DNA of 64,000 bases from Limnohabitans sp. 2KL-51 (GTDB lineage: Bacteria > Pseudomonadota > Gammaproteobacteria > Burkholderiales > Burkholderiaceae_C), in assembly GCF_003063645.1 (NCBI RefSeq), contig NZ_NESJ01000009.1, forward strand, positions 62,001-126,000, read 5' to 3'. The position numbers and the translations under genes are program-made. Of the stretch, positions 42,856 through 54,793 are shown piece after piece. The notes below the pieces were generated by a model that saw only the letters and a list, made by a program, of their open reading frames with translations, did not search any database and was not told where the DNA came from. The first letter of the stretch is position 1, and each line of letters opens with the position of its first letter.

Positions 42856-42885
42856 ACTCCATGAACTGTTCACCCCTCTGACACC

Positions 42886-44283
42886 ATGCACCTCTCAGCC
42901 CTCGCCCTGGCATCGCTGCCCGCCGATATCGTCACCCCCATTTATGACCGCCGCCACCACGCCCCCGGCGTGGTGCACTTAGGCTTGGGAGCTTTTCACC
43001 GGGCGCACCAGGCCATGGTCTTTGACCAGCTGCTGGCCGGTGGTGACACACGCTGGGGCATACACGGTGTGGGCATGACACGGCCGGATCTGGTGAACCA
43101 ACTCAAAACGCAAGACGGCCTGTACGCGGTGCGCGTGGCCGATGGTCAGGGCGTGAAATGGCAAGTGCCCGGCGCTTTGTGGCGGACCAACGTGGCCACC
43201 ACCGAGCGCGATGCGGTGGTGCAAGCCATCGCCGCGCCAAGCACCCGCTGGGTCACGCTCACCGTTACCGAAAAAGGCTACATGCCTAATCTGGCCCAAC
43301 TGCTGCTGGACGGCTTGCGCCTGCGCCAGCAAGCAGGTCTTTCGGGCATCACCATCGCATCGTGCGACAACCTGCAAGGCAACGGGCACAAGCTGCAGGC
43401 TTTGGTGAAAGCCGCCGCTGCGCCACAAGACTCCGAGGTGCTGAGTTGGCTCGATGCGCAGTGTGCCTTTCCGTGCAGCATGGTCGACCGCATCGTGCCC
43501 GCTGCCACACCTGAAGTGCTGGCCGCAGCGCACGAGGCACTGGGCGTTAAAGACCACTGCGCTTTGAGCACTGAGGGCTTTTGGGAATGGGTGATTGAAG
43601 ACCGCTTTGCCGACCCGGCAGATGCTGCCCTGTTGCAAAGCGCAGGCGTGCGTGTCACGGCCGATGTGCACAGCTACGAAGAGGCCAAGCTGCGCATGCT
43701 CAATGGCAGCCACACGGCCATGGCGCTGATGGGCGCGGTCACGGGCAGGCCTTTTATTGCCAGCTGCATTGGCGTGCCACACATCCGAGAATTTGTGTTC
43801 CGCTTGATGGGCCATGAAGTTGCGCCACACCTGAGCCGCAGCGACTGGGCTGATTACCGAACTGCGCTGATCGCCCGCTTTGGCAACCCGTATCTGAAAC
43901 ACAGCGTGCACCAGATTGCCACCGACAGCTCGCAAAAAATTCCGCAGCGCTGGCCGCCTTCAGTTCTAGGGCAAATCGCGCAAGGCGCTACTTTTGAACA
44001 CCACGCGCTGGCCGCGGCCGTGTTTGTGCGCTACACGCTGGGTGTGGACGAGCAAGGCCAAACCTATAACCTGAACGACCCACAAGCCCAGAGCCTGATG
44101 GCATTGGGTGCCGCGCAACGGACTACACCTGAGGCCTGCGTGCGCACCCTGCTAGCCCGCGAAGACCTGTGGGGCAGCGCCCTGCCCCAAGACGCAGCCT
44201 GGACGGCTCGCGTTAAGCACTGGCACCAACACATCCTGCAGCACGGCGTGGACCACGCTGTCCAGCAACTGACCGGGACCTGA
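42886..44283 (+). CDS. Mannitol dehydrogenase family protein (fructuronate reductase-like)
   Basis: VVHLGLGAFHRAHQAMVFDQLL; TVTEKGY; KLRMLNGSHTAMALMGAVTG. Confidence 0.92.
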   Translation: MHLSALALASLPADIVTPIYDRRHHAPGVVHLGLGAFHRAHQAMVFDQLLAGGDTRWGIHGVGMTRPDLVNQLKTQDGLYAVRVADGQGVKWQVPGALWRTNVATTERDAVVQAIAAPSTRWVTLTVTEKGYMPNLAQLLLDGLRLRQQAGLSGITIASCDNLQGNGHKLQALVKAAAAPQDSEVLSWLDAQCAFPCSMVDRIVPAATPEVLAAAHEALGVKDHCALSTEGFWEWVIEDRFADPADAALLQSAGVRVTADVHSYEEAKLRMLNGSHTAMALMGAVTGRPFIASCIGVPHIREFVFRLMGHEVAPHLSRSDWADYRTALIARFGNPYLKHSVHQIATDSSQKIPQRWPPSVLGQIAQGATFEHHALAAAVFVRYTLGVDEQGQTYNLNDPQAQSLMALGAAQRTTPEACVRTLLAREDLWGSALPQDAAWTARVKHWHQHILQHGVDHAVQQLTGT

Positions 44284-44286
44284 GCC

Positions 44287-45498
44287 ATGAAAATCACCGC
44301 CGCCCGCGTCATCGTCTGCAGCCCCGGCCGCAACTTCGTCACCCTTAAGATCGAGACTGACCAAGGCGTTTACGGCATCGGCGACGCCACACTCAACGGC
44401 CGCGAACTGGCGGTGGTCAGCTACCTCGAGGACCATGTTCTGCCCTGCCTGATCGGGCGCGACCCGCAGCAGATCGAAGACATCTGGCAATACCTCTACA
44501 AAGGCGCTTACTGGCGGCGCGGTCCGGTGACCATGAGCGCCATTGCGGCGGTGGACACCGCGCTGTGGGACATCAAGGCCAAGATAGCCAACATGCCGCT
44601 GTACCAGCTGCTGGGCGGTCGCAGCCGCACTGGCGTGATGGTCTACGGCCACGCCAATGGCCGCGACACAGCAGAAACCGTAGACGAAGTTTTACGCCAC
44701 AAGGAAGAAGGTTACATGGCGATACGCGCCCAAAGCGGCGTGCCCGGCCTGAACAAGGTCTATGGTGTGAGTGGCACAAACCATCTGTACGAACCCGCCG
44801 ACGGCAACTTGCCCGGCGAGCACGACTGGAGCACTGAAAAGTATTTGCGCCACACGCCCGGCCTGTTTGAAGTCGTGCGCGAAGCCGTGGGCCCCGACAT
44901 CCATTTGCTGCACGACGTGCACCACCGCCTGACGCCGATCGAGTCAGCGCAACTGGGCAAGGCGCTGGAGCCTGTGCGCATGTTCTGGATGGAAGACCCC
45001 ACCCCGGCCGAGAACCAGGAAGCATTTCAGTGGATACGCCACCACACCACCACGCCGATCGCGGTTGGCGAGATTTTCAACAGCATCTGGGACTGCAAGG
45101 CGCTGATCGAAAAGCAACTGATCGACTACATCCGCACCACCGTGGTCCACGCGGGCGGCATCACTCACTTGCGGCAAATCGCCAACCTGGCCAGCCTGTA
45201 CCAAGTGCGCACCGGCTGCCACGGCGCGACCGACTTGTCACCCGTGTGCATGGGCGCAGCCCTGCACTTTGACACCTGGGTGCCCAACTTTGGCGTGCAA
45301 GAGTTCATGCCGCACAGCAAAGAAATGCTCTCGGTCTTTCCGCACGATTACCGCTTTGAGCGCGGCATGATGCACTGCGGCGAGTCACCCGGTCACGGTG
45401 TGGACATCGACGAGAAGCTGGCCGCCAAGTACCCGTATCAGAGGGCTTATTTGCCGGTGAACCGGCTGCAGCATGATGGGACTTTGTGGAATTGGTGA
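44287..45498 (+). CDS. Enolase-superfamily D-mannonate dehydratase (ManD/RspA-like)
   Basis: [93 protein letters not shown]. Confidence 0.93.
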   Translation: MKITAARVIVCSPGRNFVTLKIETDQGVYGIGDATLNGRELAVVSYLEDHVLPCLIGRDPQQIEDIWQYLYKGAYWRRGPVTMSAIAAVDTALWDIKAKIANMPLYQLLGGRSRTGVMVYGHANGRDTAETVDEVLRHKEEGYMAIRAQSGVPGLNKVYGVSGTNHLYEPADGNLPGEHDWSTEKYLRHTPGLFEVVREAVGPDIHLLHDVHHRLTPIESAQLGKALEPVRMFWMEDPTPAENQEAFQWIRHHTTTPIAVGEIFNSIWDCKALIEKQLIDYIRTTVVHAGGITHLRQIANLASLYQVRTGCHGATDLSPVCMGAALHFDTWVPNFGVQEFMPHSKEMLSVFPHDYRFERGMMHCGESPGHGVDIDEKLAAKYPYQRAYLPVNRLQHDGTLWNW

Positions 45499-45556
45499 GG
45501 TGCTTTGAATGAGGGGGCTGGTTGCTGGGGTGGCAGGCCTCAAGGTCTTTGCATCT

Positions 45557-46282
45557 TTAAACGCAGGATCTCTTGTCATTTATGCCATCTTTTTGGGACT
45601 GCCACCAAGCCACGCAGGCTGTAGCCAGTGCCGCAGTGCTGTCAACACACTGCGTGCGAAGCGGTGATTGGATCGCATCCAGCGCCAAAGGTGTTTCGGT
45701 GCAAGCCAGAATCACTGCGCTTACGCCCTGGTTCAGCAGTGATTCAACGGCTTTCTCAATGAGCTTTCCTGCGCTCAAAGCGTCGCCAGCCTTGACCCGC
45801 TCAATCCCAGGCAAAACCAAGGTGCTCATTGCGATCTCGTCTGGCAAAACGACGGTATAGCCCGCGCGGTGGAGTACTGGATCAAAAATTTGGGCCGCCA
45901 AAGTAGCGCGTGTGGCGATCACGCCAATTTTTGAACCCACATCAGCCAGCAGCGTGAGCTGATTGACACTCGCATCCACAATGCTTAGAAAAGGAACTGC
46001 ACATCCCTTCAGAAGATCAGGGTACCAAAAATGTGCGGTGTTGCATGGCATGGCCAAGGCCATGGCGCCAGCTGAAATCAGGCGGTCTCTCCCGGCCATC
46101 AATTCAGGCAGTGGCGAACGCCCCCCATTGAGAATTGCTGCTGGTCGCGGCGCAATACGAGGGTCGGACTGCATCAGCATCGGTACATGATCGGCATCTT
46201 CTTTGGCATGGGTTGCCGAGATCACTTTGCTGAAGAAATCAAGGGTTGCCAAGGGTCCCATCCCGCCTAAAACTCCGATCAT
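45557..46282 (-). CDS. Aspartate/glutamate-type amino-acid racemase
   Basis: MIGVLGGMGPLATLDFFSKVI; paired catalytic cysteines in MPCNTAHFW and LACTETPLAL. Confidence 0.9.
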   Translation of the reverse strand: MIGVLGGMGPLATLDFFSKVISATHAKEDADHVPMLMQSDPRIAPRPAAILNGGRSPLPELMAGRDRLISAGAMALAMPCNTAHFWYPDLLKGCAVPFLSIVDASVNQLTLLADVGSKIGVIATRATLAAQIFDPVLHRAGYTVVLPDEIAMSTLVLPGIERVKAGDALSAGKLIEKAVESLLNQGVSAVILACTETPLALDAIQSPLRTQCVDSTAALATACVAWWQSQKDGINDKRSCV

Positions 46283-46498
46283 GATCGGTGACTCCTTCAG
46301 ATATTGCTCATTGAACGGCGATCAAATAGCCACCCGCCACAAAAGCCAAGCCCAGCTTGACTCAAAAAAATCATGGCCACTGGCCTCCAGACGAACTGAG
46401 TGACCTCTTTAAGGAAGGTCTTCAAACCCACGCCGGTGCACGTGATTGTGTGAACTCAAAAGCAAAACCCGGCGCAAGCGTCGTCATCAAGGCAGGAT

Positions 46499-47509
46499 TC
46501 AAAGAGGTTTCAAACCACTAAAAGCATCCATGTAACCGTAAAGCGCTACCGAGCCACCGGTGTGAAGGAAAACGACGTTTTCTCCCTTCTTGAAATGCCC
46601 CTTGCGGCACAGATCAATCAGGCCGGCCATGCCCTTACCCGAATACACGGGGTCAAGCAAAATCCCTTCGAGTCTGGCCATCATCGTCACGGCTTCAACC
46701 ATGCCGTCTGTCGGGACGCCGTAACCACCACCTACATAGTCGCAGTTGGCTTTCACGCTGTCGCGACTGATGCTGCCGGGGACGCCCAAGAGTTCTGCTG
46801 TTTTGACGGCCAAGTTGTAGACATTGTTTTCCTGAGCCTCTTTAGGAGCACGTACGCCAATGCCGAGTACCGGAATTTGACTGCGTGTGCCTTCAAATCC
46901 TGCCACCAAACCAGCCTGTGTGCCGGCACTTCCGGTGGCGTGCACCACGCTACTGACATTCAGGCCCAGGGTATTGAACTGGTCGACCAACTCCAATGCG
47001 CAAACCACATAACCCAGTGCGCCAATGGGGTTGGAGCCGCCGCCAGGAATGATGTAAGGCTTCTGGCCTTTGGCAACCAGCTCTTCGGCCAGCTTGGCCA
47101 TAGCGGAATTCATGTCTGTTCCACCTGGCACTTCTTGCACGTTGGCACCATATAAAAGATCGAGGAATACGTTTCCAGATTTTTTGTAATTTTCTACTTT
47201 AGAACCGGTGCGATCTTCGAGCAGTATTTCGCACTTCATGCCCATCTTTGCTGCGATGGCCACGGTTTGGCGTGCGTGATTCGATTGGGTGGCACCCTGC
47301 GTGATGATGGTGTCTGCACCATGCTTGACAGCATCGGCCATCAAAAACTCAAGCTTGCGCGTTTTGTTACCACCAGAGCCCAGGCCAGTGCAGTCGTCTC
47401 GCTTGATGTAAAGATTGGGGCCACCCAATGCCTCCGACATGCGGGGCATGAATTCAAGCGGTGTAGGACCATGGGTGATGCGTACTCGGGGGAAGTTGGT
47501 GATTTTCAT
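46499..47509 (-). CDS. PLP-dependent L-cysteate sulfo-lyase / D-cysteine desulfhydrase family (CuyA/DcyD-like)
   Basis: [76 protein letters not shown]. Confidence 0.9.
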   Translation of the reverse strand: MKITNFPRVRITHGPTPLEFMPRMSEALGGPNLYIKRDDCTGLGSGGNKTRKLEFLMADAVKHGADTIITQGATQSNHARQTVAIAAKMGMKCEILLEDRTGSKVENYKKSGNVFLDLLYGANVQEVPGGTDMNSAMAKLAEELVAKGQKPYIIPGGGSNPIGALGYVVCALELVDQFNTLGLNVSSVVHATGSAGTQAGLVAGFEGTRSQIPVLGIGVRAPKEAQENNVYNLAVKTAELLGVPGSISRDSVKANCDYVGGGYGVPTDGMVEAVTMMARLEGILLDPVYSGKGMAGLIDLCRKGHFKKGENVVFLHTGGSVALYGYMDAFSGLKPL

Positions 47510-47555
47510 TTGTGCTTTCTTTTGTGGTTTGAAATGGATGCAGTACCCGTGGTCT

Positions 47556-48800
47556 CTAAGTGGCTGCGGCTATCTGGGTAGAAACCAAGACAATTTTCCC
47601 GATCAAAACGCAGTCCTCGTCAGTCAGCGACAAGGGCGTTCGTAAATCCAGCAATTGATCCAAAACGGCCTTTGAATTTGGAATTTCTGGCTTGCAGGCA
47701 AGGTAATGCCAGTGCTCGTAATTGCTGGTAAATGCGACTGGTGCAGGGGTGCCAAACCACTTGATGTAGAGCCCACGCAAACCGCATTGCTTGAGAAATT
47801 GCTCAATTTGATGTGGCTTTAGATTCAGAGTGAATTGAATCGAGCTGGCAATGAAATCTTCCCTTGCATCCCGCGCTGGGATCGACACGTGTTGAGCTTT
47901 TGTCAGCTCGCGTTCAAGTGTGGCGTAAATGTGATTCCAACGGCGGCCACGATCAGCCAACTGCCCAATTTGGGGACGCAGCAACGCAGCGGCCAAGTTT
48001 GACATGCGCATACTGAAATTGGGTGTGACGTACTTCCAGCGCTCAAACACCTCTGCATTGGGCTTGAGGACATGCTGGTCGTACATCATGTAACAACCCG
48101 ACATCAATATGGCTTGGGCAGCGACATCATCGTCATCGGTCACCAGCAAACCACCTTCACCCGAGTTGATGTGTTTGTAGGTTTGCGCGCTGTAGCAACC
48201 CACATTGCCCCAAGTACCCGTGTGTTTCCCATCCCATTTTGCACCCATGGTGTGAGCGCAGTCTTCCACTATCGCGATGCCGTTTTGATCGCAAATGACT
48301 TTGATGGCTTGCAAGTCAGCAATGTGGCCGCGCATGTGCGAGAGCAAAAAAACTTTGGCACCACTTGTCGAGGCCTTGCGCTCCAGGTCAGCCAAGTCAG
48401 TCATGTAGTTGTCGCTGGTTTCGACCAAAATCGCATCAGCGCCAGCATGGGCAATGGCCCCCGGTACAGGTGACAGTGTGAAGGTATTGGTTAACACCTT
48501 GTCGCCCGTTTTCACACCCAGCGCCTTGAGCGCAATGAACATTGCCGCACCGCAGGAACTGACTGCCACACAGTATTTGCTGCCCACATACTCAGCGTAC
48601 TCTTGCTCGAGCAGCGAAGGCTCGGGGTAACCCTTGCCTTGCTCACCATAACGGTGCAAGCGTCCCGAGCGCATCAGGGCAATGGCGCGCTCGATGGCTT
48701 CTTCAGGTATCGGCTCGCTGGTGCTCAAGTCTTTGCCGAACCACAGGCCGTCAGGCTCAAGCAGCATGGCTGAAGAGGGTGTGGAAATCGTTGAGGACAT
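47556..48800 (-). CDS. DegT/DnrJ/EryC1/StrS family aminotransferase
   Basis: [76 protein letters not shown] lysine retained. Confidence 0.93.
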   Translation of the reverse strand: MSSTISTPSSAMLLEPDGLWFGKDLSTSEPIPEEAIERAIALMRSGRLHRYGEQGKGYPEPSLLEQEYAEYVGSKYCVAVSSCGAAMFIALKALGVKTGDKVLTNTFTLSPVPGAIAHAGADAILVETSDNYMTDLADLERKASTSGAKVFLLSHMRGHIADLQAIKVICDQNGIAIVEDCAHTMGAKWDGKHTGTWGNVGCYSAQTYKHINSGEGGLLVTDDDDVAAQAILMSGCYMMYDQHVLKPNAEVFERWKYVTPNFSMRMSNLAAALLRPQIGQLADRGRRWNHIYATLERELTKAQHVSIPARDAREDFIASSIQFTLNLKPHQIEQFLKQCGLRGLYIKWFGTPAPVAFTSNYEHWHYLACKPEIPNSKAVLDQLLDLRTPLSLTDEDCVLIGKIVLVSTQIAAAT

Positions 48801-48807
48801 GGCTTGA

Positions 48808-50136
<1,329 letters not shown>

Positions 50137-50156
50137 TCAAAAAAGTTTGAATTGAA

Positions 50157-51017
50157 TCACCCACGCCCCTTCCAGGGCACAACGCGGCGCTCAACAAAAC
50201 GCACGAGGTGGTCAAAGGCGTAAGCAATTGCAGCGATCACCACAATCCCCATGATGACAATCGGCGTCTGCAAAAATCGGGATGCTGACAACACCGTGTA
50301 CCCCAAACCAGAGGTGGCAGCAACCATTTCGGCGGCCACGAGTGTTGTCCAGCCAAAACCGATGCCAACACGCATCGCTGTAAAAATTTCTGGCATCGCA
50401 GACGGTAATACGACCAGGCGAATCACTTGCCAGCGGGTTGCACCAAATGAATAGGCGGCATGAATTTGTTCTATTGCGGCCGACTTGACACCAGCACGGG
50501 CACCCAAAGCCATAGGGGCGAGTACAGAAAGAAAAATCAGTAAAACCTTAGACAGCTCATCAATGCCAAACCAGATGATCATGAGCGGCAAGTAAGCCAA
50601 TGGTGGAATGGGTCGGTAGAACTCAATAGGAGGGTCAAAAATACCGCGTGCAATTGGGCTCATCCCCATCGCAATACCCAGTGGGATACCGACGATACAG
50701 GCCAACAAGAAGGCACTGAAAACCCTCAGTGTGCTGACCCAAGTGTGCTCCCAAAAGCTGGCCCCTGTAAATCCGTCTCTCAAGATGACCAGAAAAGCGT
50801 CAATGACGCCCATGGGTGATGGCAGAAAAAGTGGTTTGATGTAACCAGCGTAAGTCACTAACCACCATACAAAGATCAAGCCAGCAATCACTACAATGCT
50901 GATCTTGAGGCTTTCGCCTTGACCTGGTACACCATAAATTTCACCCGGCTTGGCGGGTTTGGCTTTCATCCAACTTGCCTTGATGCCTTTGCCAGTCGTT
51001 GAACGGTTGTCACTCAT
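50157..51017 (-). CDS. ABC transporter permease (TauC/SsuC-like)
   Basis: WEHTWVSTLRVFSAFLLACIVGIPLGIAMGMSPIARGIFDPPIEFYRPIPPLAYLPLMIIWFGIDELSKVLLI. Confidence 0.93.
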   Translation of the reverse strand: MSDNRSTTGKGIKASWMKAKPAKPGEIYGVPGQGESLKISIVVIAGLIFVWWLVTYAGYIKPLFLPSPMGVIDAFLVILRDGFTGASFWEHTWVSTLRVFSAFLLACIVGIPLGIAMGMSPIARGIFDPPIEFYRPIPPLAYLPLMIIWFGIDELSKVLLIFLSVLAPMALGARAGVKSAAIEQIHAAYSFGATRWQVIRLVVLPSAMPEIFTAMRVGIGFGWTTLVAAEMVAATSGLGYTVLSASRFLQTPIVIMGIVVIAAIAYAFDHLVRFVERRVVPWKGRG

Positions 51018-51804
51018 CGTCAGCTCCTGCCTCATCAGCAAAGATGATCTGTAATATTTCTTCTCTCAGTTCAATAAATTCAGAGGACGCTTTGATGGCT
51101 CTGGCATTGCCCGTTTCAAAATACCGTTGACTAAACGGCAAGTCAAAGACGTGTGATATTCGACCGGGACGAGGTGACATCACAATCAATTTTGTCCCCA
51201 TGAACAACGCTTCTTCAACGCTGTGGGTGATGAAAAAAACCATTTTTCCTGTGTCGCGCCAAACTTTCAAAATCAGCTCTTGCGCTCGCTCTCGGGTCAG
51301 CGCATCCAATGCACCCAATGGCTCGTCCATCAGCAAGATAGCCGGGTCACTGGTCAGTGCCCGAGCGATCCCGACGCGTTGCTGCATTCCTCCCGACAAC
51401 TCATACGTAGCCGATTGCTCAAATTGCTCTAGACCCAGTAGCTTGATGAACTCGCGCGCAATACCCTCTCGCTTGACCTTGCCATGGCCTTGAATTTTCA
51501 AGCCGAAAGCGACGTTGTCCAGCACATTCAGCCAGGGCAACAGGGCGTGTTTTTGAAACACCACAGAGCGATCAGCGCCTGGGCCCGTGACAACCTCACC
51601 GTTCAGAGATATCTCCCCTTCACTTGGGGCCATGAATCCTGCGATCAGATTCAACAGCGTTGATTTGCCACAGCCAGATGCACCCAATGCCACCACAAAA
51701 TCTTTTTCATGAATCTCGAGGTTGATGCTTTGGAGAGCATGAACGGGTGGTTTGCCAGGAACAGGGTAATAGACCGACGCGTTTTTAATGGCAAGTGCTG
51801 TCAT
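51010..51804 (-). CDS. ABC transporter ATP-binding protein (TauB/SsuB-like)
   Basis: LGASGCGKSTLLNLIAGF; LSGGMQQRVGIARALTSDPAILLMDEPLGALDALTRE. Confidence 0.95.
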   Translation of the reverse strand: MTALAIKNASVYYPVPGKPPVHALQSINLEIHEKDFVVALGASGCGKSTLLNLIAGFMAPSEGEISLNGEVVTGPGADRSVVFQKHALLPWLNVLDNVAFGLKIQGHGKVKREGIAREFIKLLGLEQFEQSATYELSGGMQQRVGIARALTSDPAILLMDEPLGALDALTRERAQELILKVWRDTGKMVFFITHSVEEALFMGTKLIVMSPRPGRISHVFDLPFSQRYFETGNARAIKASSEFIELREEILQIIFADEAGADDE

Positions 51805-51883
51805 GGAGGACCTCGAAAGGTTTGAGCCACGTGCTGAGCCAGCCTGAACAGGTCAGCGCAGCACGCGGTACGTGCAAAGCCAA

Positions 51884-52882
51884 TTACTTGCCAGCGGCGG
51901 CTTTGGCGAATTCGGGATTCACGAACTTGGTATAGCTGTCAGCGGCTGCGCTGATACGGCCCGCGCCCTTAAGGAAGTCGGCGGTGGATTTAATGGTCGT
52001 GGCTGCACCACCGCCCATCCAGTTTGCTGACATATTCAACTCGCCATCTGGGTAGATGGCACCTTCCAATGCCGACACGACGGCAGCGGGTGTTATGCCT
52101 ACATTGGTGGCGACCGCCTTGGTTTTAGGCGAATCCACTGTCCATGCAGCTCTGTTCTTGCTGTAGTCACCATTGATTTGGTTCATGGCCTTCAAAAAGT
52201 TCACCAAACCAGCACGGTTTGCCGCAGCAAATTTGTTGGTGGCAACCCATCCATTGAAAGTAGGGAAACCGGTTTTGGCAATGGCTCCTGCGGTCGTCAT
52301 GACCTTACCGTTTTCACGAATCTTGGCTTGGACCGGATACCAGACGAAAGCTGCATCCACCGCGTTTTGAGCCCAGGCGGCTGCGATTTCAGCGGGCGAC
52401 ATGCCGACGACCGTCACGTCTTTCTCTGTCAAGTTGTACATCTTCAATGCGCCCATCAGCGAGAAGTGCGCGGTGGATCCGATCGGCACAGCGATGCGCT
52501 TGCCTTTCAAATCTGCGGGCTTGTCAATACCTGCCCCATTTCGGGTCACCAAAGCCTCTGAACTATCAATGACCTTGCCGACAGAAATCATCTGATAGTC
52601 CAGACCCGAGCTCAGGCCTGCTGACAGGGGAGAAGAGCCGATCTCGGAGATCACAATGCCGCCAGAGGCCATGGCCGCGTTGACCTCAGCACCAGAAGCG
52701 AATTGACGCCATTCAATGGTCCAGCCAGTCGCTTTTTCAAGTGTTCCGTCTGCAACGATGGCTTTGTAGGGTGCCGGGTCACCAAAGTGGCCAATCACCA
52801 CCTTGGTTTGCGCTACGGCAAGTGACACGAGACCGAAAGTGAATGCTGAGCCGACTAGCAGTGTTTTGAGCAGATTTTTCAT
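51884..52882 (-). CDS. ABC transporter substrate-binding protein (TauA-like)
   Basis: Signal peptide; VVIGHFGDPAPYKAIVADGTLEKATGWTIEWRQFASGAEVNAAMASGGIVISEIGSSPLSAGLSSG. Confidence 0.92.
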   Translation of the reverse strand: MKNLLKTLLVGSAFTFGLVSLAVAQTKVVIGHFGDPAPYKAIVADGTLEKATGWTIEWRQFASGAEVNAAMASGGIVISEIGSSPLSAGLSSGLDYQMISVGKVIDSSEALVTRNGAGIDKPADLKGKRIAVPIGSTAHFSLMGALKMYNLTEKDVTVVGMSPAEIAAAWAQNAVDAAFVWYPVQAKIRENGKVMTTAGAIAKTGFPTFNGWVATNKFAAANRAGLVNFLKAMNQINGDYSKNRAAWTVDSPKTKAVATNVGITPAAVVSALEGAIYPDGELNMSANWMGGGAATTIKSTADFLKGAGRISAAADSYTKFVNPEFAKAAAGK

Positions 52883-52991
52883 GGTGTTTTTTCAGTAAAA
52901 AAGTTGCGGGAATATGATGGACTGAAATCGGTTCACATGCTTTCATCACACATGACCTCATGGAATGTTAGATACAGCTATTTTTAAAAAA

Positions 52992-53021
52992 TAGTGCCAG
53001 ATTAATTTTTGTTTAGTGCCA
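52992..53021. promoter_or_regulatory. Candidate MocR operator: direct repeat TAGTGCCA-N14-TAGTGCCA
   Basis: Exact 8-bp direct repeats at 52992 and 53014, 22-bp periodicity, in the divergent intergenic region. Confidence 0.55.
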
Positions 53022-53159
53022 AAATTGAATAAGTTGAAATTTGCTTGGCTTCACAAGCAAAACTTCGGAGCAACCCTCAAACTATTCCGGGTTAACCCTT
53101 GATTGATGCCAACAGATCAACCAGGTGTAGCCATGATGACGTTTTAATTGGAAAAAAGC

Positions 53160-54662
53160 ATGCGGCAAAAGCAGGAAATCACTGATATTTGGGCCAAACT
53201 TTTTCCAAAATTTTCTGGCAACAGTGCCACGCTTCAAGGTCGAGTGCGAGAGATGATGGTGCACTCCATTTTGATGGGCCTGATTCCGCCTGGCGCAAAA
53301 GTCCCAACCAGTCGCGCGCTGTCGAACGCATTAGGCTTGTCTCGAAACACGGTTTCACTGGCTTTGCAAGTACTCGTTGACAAGGGTTTTTTGATTGCCA
53401 GTCCTCGAAGCGGGCTGATCGTCAATGGCGATATTTTGCTTGGCCAGGTAGACCGATCGGCCCCTTCAGAACCTATGACCTCAGGCTTGAAGTGGTCCGA
53501 AAGGTTTAAATCTCACCTCATCCATCAACGCAACATCATCAAACCTGCCAACTGGCAGGATTACGCTTACCCTTTTGTTTATGGTCAATTTGACGCAAGT
53601 TTGGTGCCGCTCAAAGACTGGCGAGCCTGCTCTCACCAAGCCTTGTTTGTACCGGCTGTCAAGAAATGGGCTCAGAACCATATTGACCGCGACTCTGAGG
53701 CCTTGGTAGAGCAAATTCAACACCGATTGTTGCCTGCACGCGGCATCATGGCCAGGCGCGATGAAATTCTCGTGACCGCGGGCTCGCAAATGGCCTGCTA
53801 CCTGTTGGCCAATGTGTTGGTGGATAAACAAACCGTTGTTGGCATTGAAGACCCTGGGTACCCGGATGCGCGCAATAACTTTTTGCTGCGCAGCGACCAT
53901 GTCAAAGCACTGCCCATAGATGCCGATGGACTGACTGCCTCTCGTGCCATGGGTCAATGTGCCTATGTTTTCGTGACTCCCAGTCATCAGTGCCCCACCA
54001 CCGTCACCATGCCGTTAAGTCGCAGGCAGGAGATTCTGGAGTTGGCCAAAAAACGTGATGTTGTTTTGTTTGAAGACGACCATGAGAGTGAGTTGAACTT
54101 TTCTGGTCGCCCTCTGCCTGCGCTGAAAAGTCTGGATACGGATGGTCGGGTTATTTACCTTGGCAGCCTGTCCAAAACACTGGTACACGGCTTGAGAATT
54201 GGCTACATCGTTGCACCTGCTGAATTGATACGCGAGCTTCGGGCCTTGCGTCGATTGATCATGCGCCATGAACCCACCAACAACTCGCACACAGCCAGCT
54301 TGTTTATTGCACAAGGGCACCATGATGCATTCATGCGCAAGTTGAACGTGACCTACAAAGAGCGACGCGAAATTTTGACCAATGCATTTTCAAAATATTT
54401 GCCGCAATTTGAAATTGCGCCCTCACTGGGCGGTTCTGGCGCCTGGATCAAAGGGCCTGAAAGTTTTAACAGCCAGTCTTTGGCAGAGCTATGCGCCGCT
54501 CGAGGCGTCCTGATAGAGCCGGGTGATATCTTCTTCAATAAATCTTCGAATAAGAACCAAGCTTACTTTCGTTTAGGCTATTCAGCCATCCATGGCTCAT
54601 TGATCGATGCTGGTGTACGTGAAATTCAACAAGCTTACAAAGACATCAATATTCATTCATGA
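53160..54662 (+). CDS. MocR family regulator (GntR wHTH fused to class I aminotransferase; TauR-like)
   Basis: GLIPPGAKVPTSRALSNALGLSRNTVSLALQVLVDKGF, then VGIEDPGYPDARNNFLLR and VIYLGSLSKTLVHGLRIGYIVAP. Confidence 0.95.
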   Translation: MRQKQEITDIWAKLFPKFSGNSATLQGRVREMMVHSILMGLIPPGAKVPTSRALSNALGLSRNTVSLALQVLVDKGFLIASPRSGLIVNGDILLGQVDRSAPSEPMTSGLKWSERFKSHLIHQRNIIKPANWQDYAYPFVYGQFDASLVPLKDWRACSHQALFVPAVKKWAQNHIDRDSEALVEQIQHRLLPARGIMARRDEILVTAGSQMACYLLANVLVDKQTVVGIEDPGYPDARNNFLLRSDHVKALPIDADGLTASRAMGQCAYVFVTPSHQCPTTVTMPLSRRQEILELAKKRDVVLFEDDHESELNFSGRPLPALKSLDTDGRVIYLGSLSKTLVHGLRIGYIVAPAELIRELRALRRLIMRHEPTNNSHTASLFIAQGHHDAFMRKLNVTYKERREILTNAFSKYLPQFEIAPSLGGSGAWIKGPESFNSQSLAELCAARGVLIEPGDIFFNKSSNKNQAYFRLGYSAIHGSLIDAGVREIQQAYKDINIHS

Positions 54663-54793
54663 CTCAACTTGAAGCATGATGTTAAAAATGACTTGTCATG
54701 TTGCACCAATGTGCAATAAGTTCAGGCCTTCGACGCCGTACGGGGCAAAGCTCGAGGTGTTTTACCAACACACCATGCCCTGTGACGCTTTCA

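Noticed and set aside
46203-46403. 66-aa plus-strand ORF near the racemase gene
   Set aside because: Overlaps the racemase start on the opposite strand and has no recognisable motif or SD.
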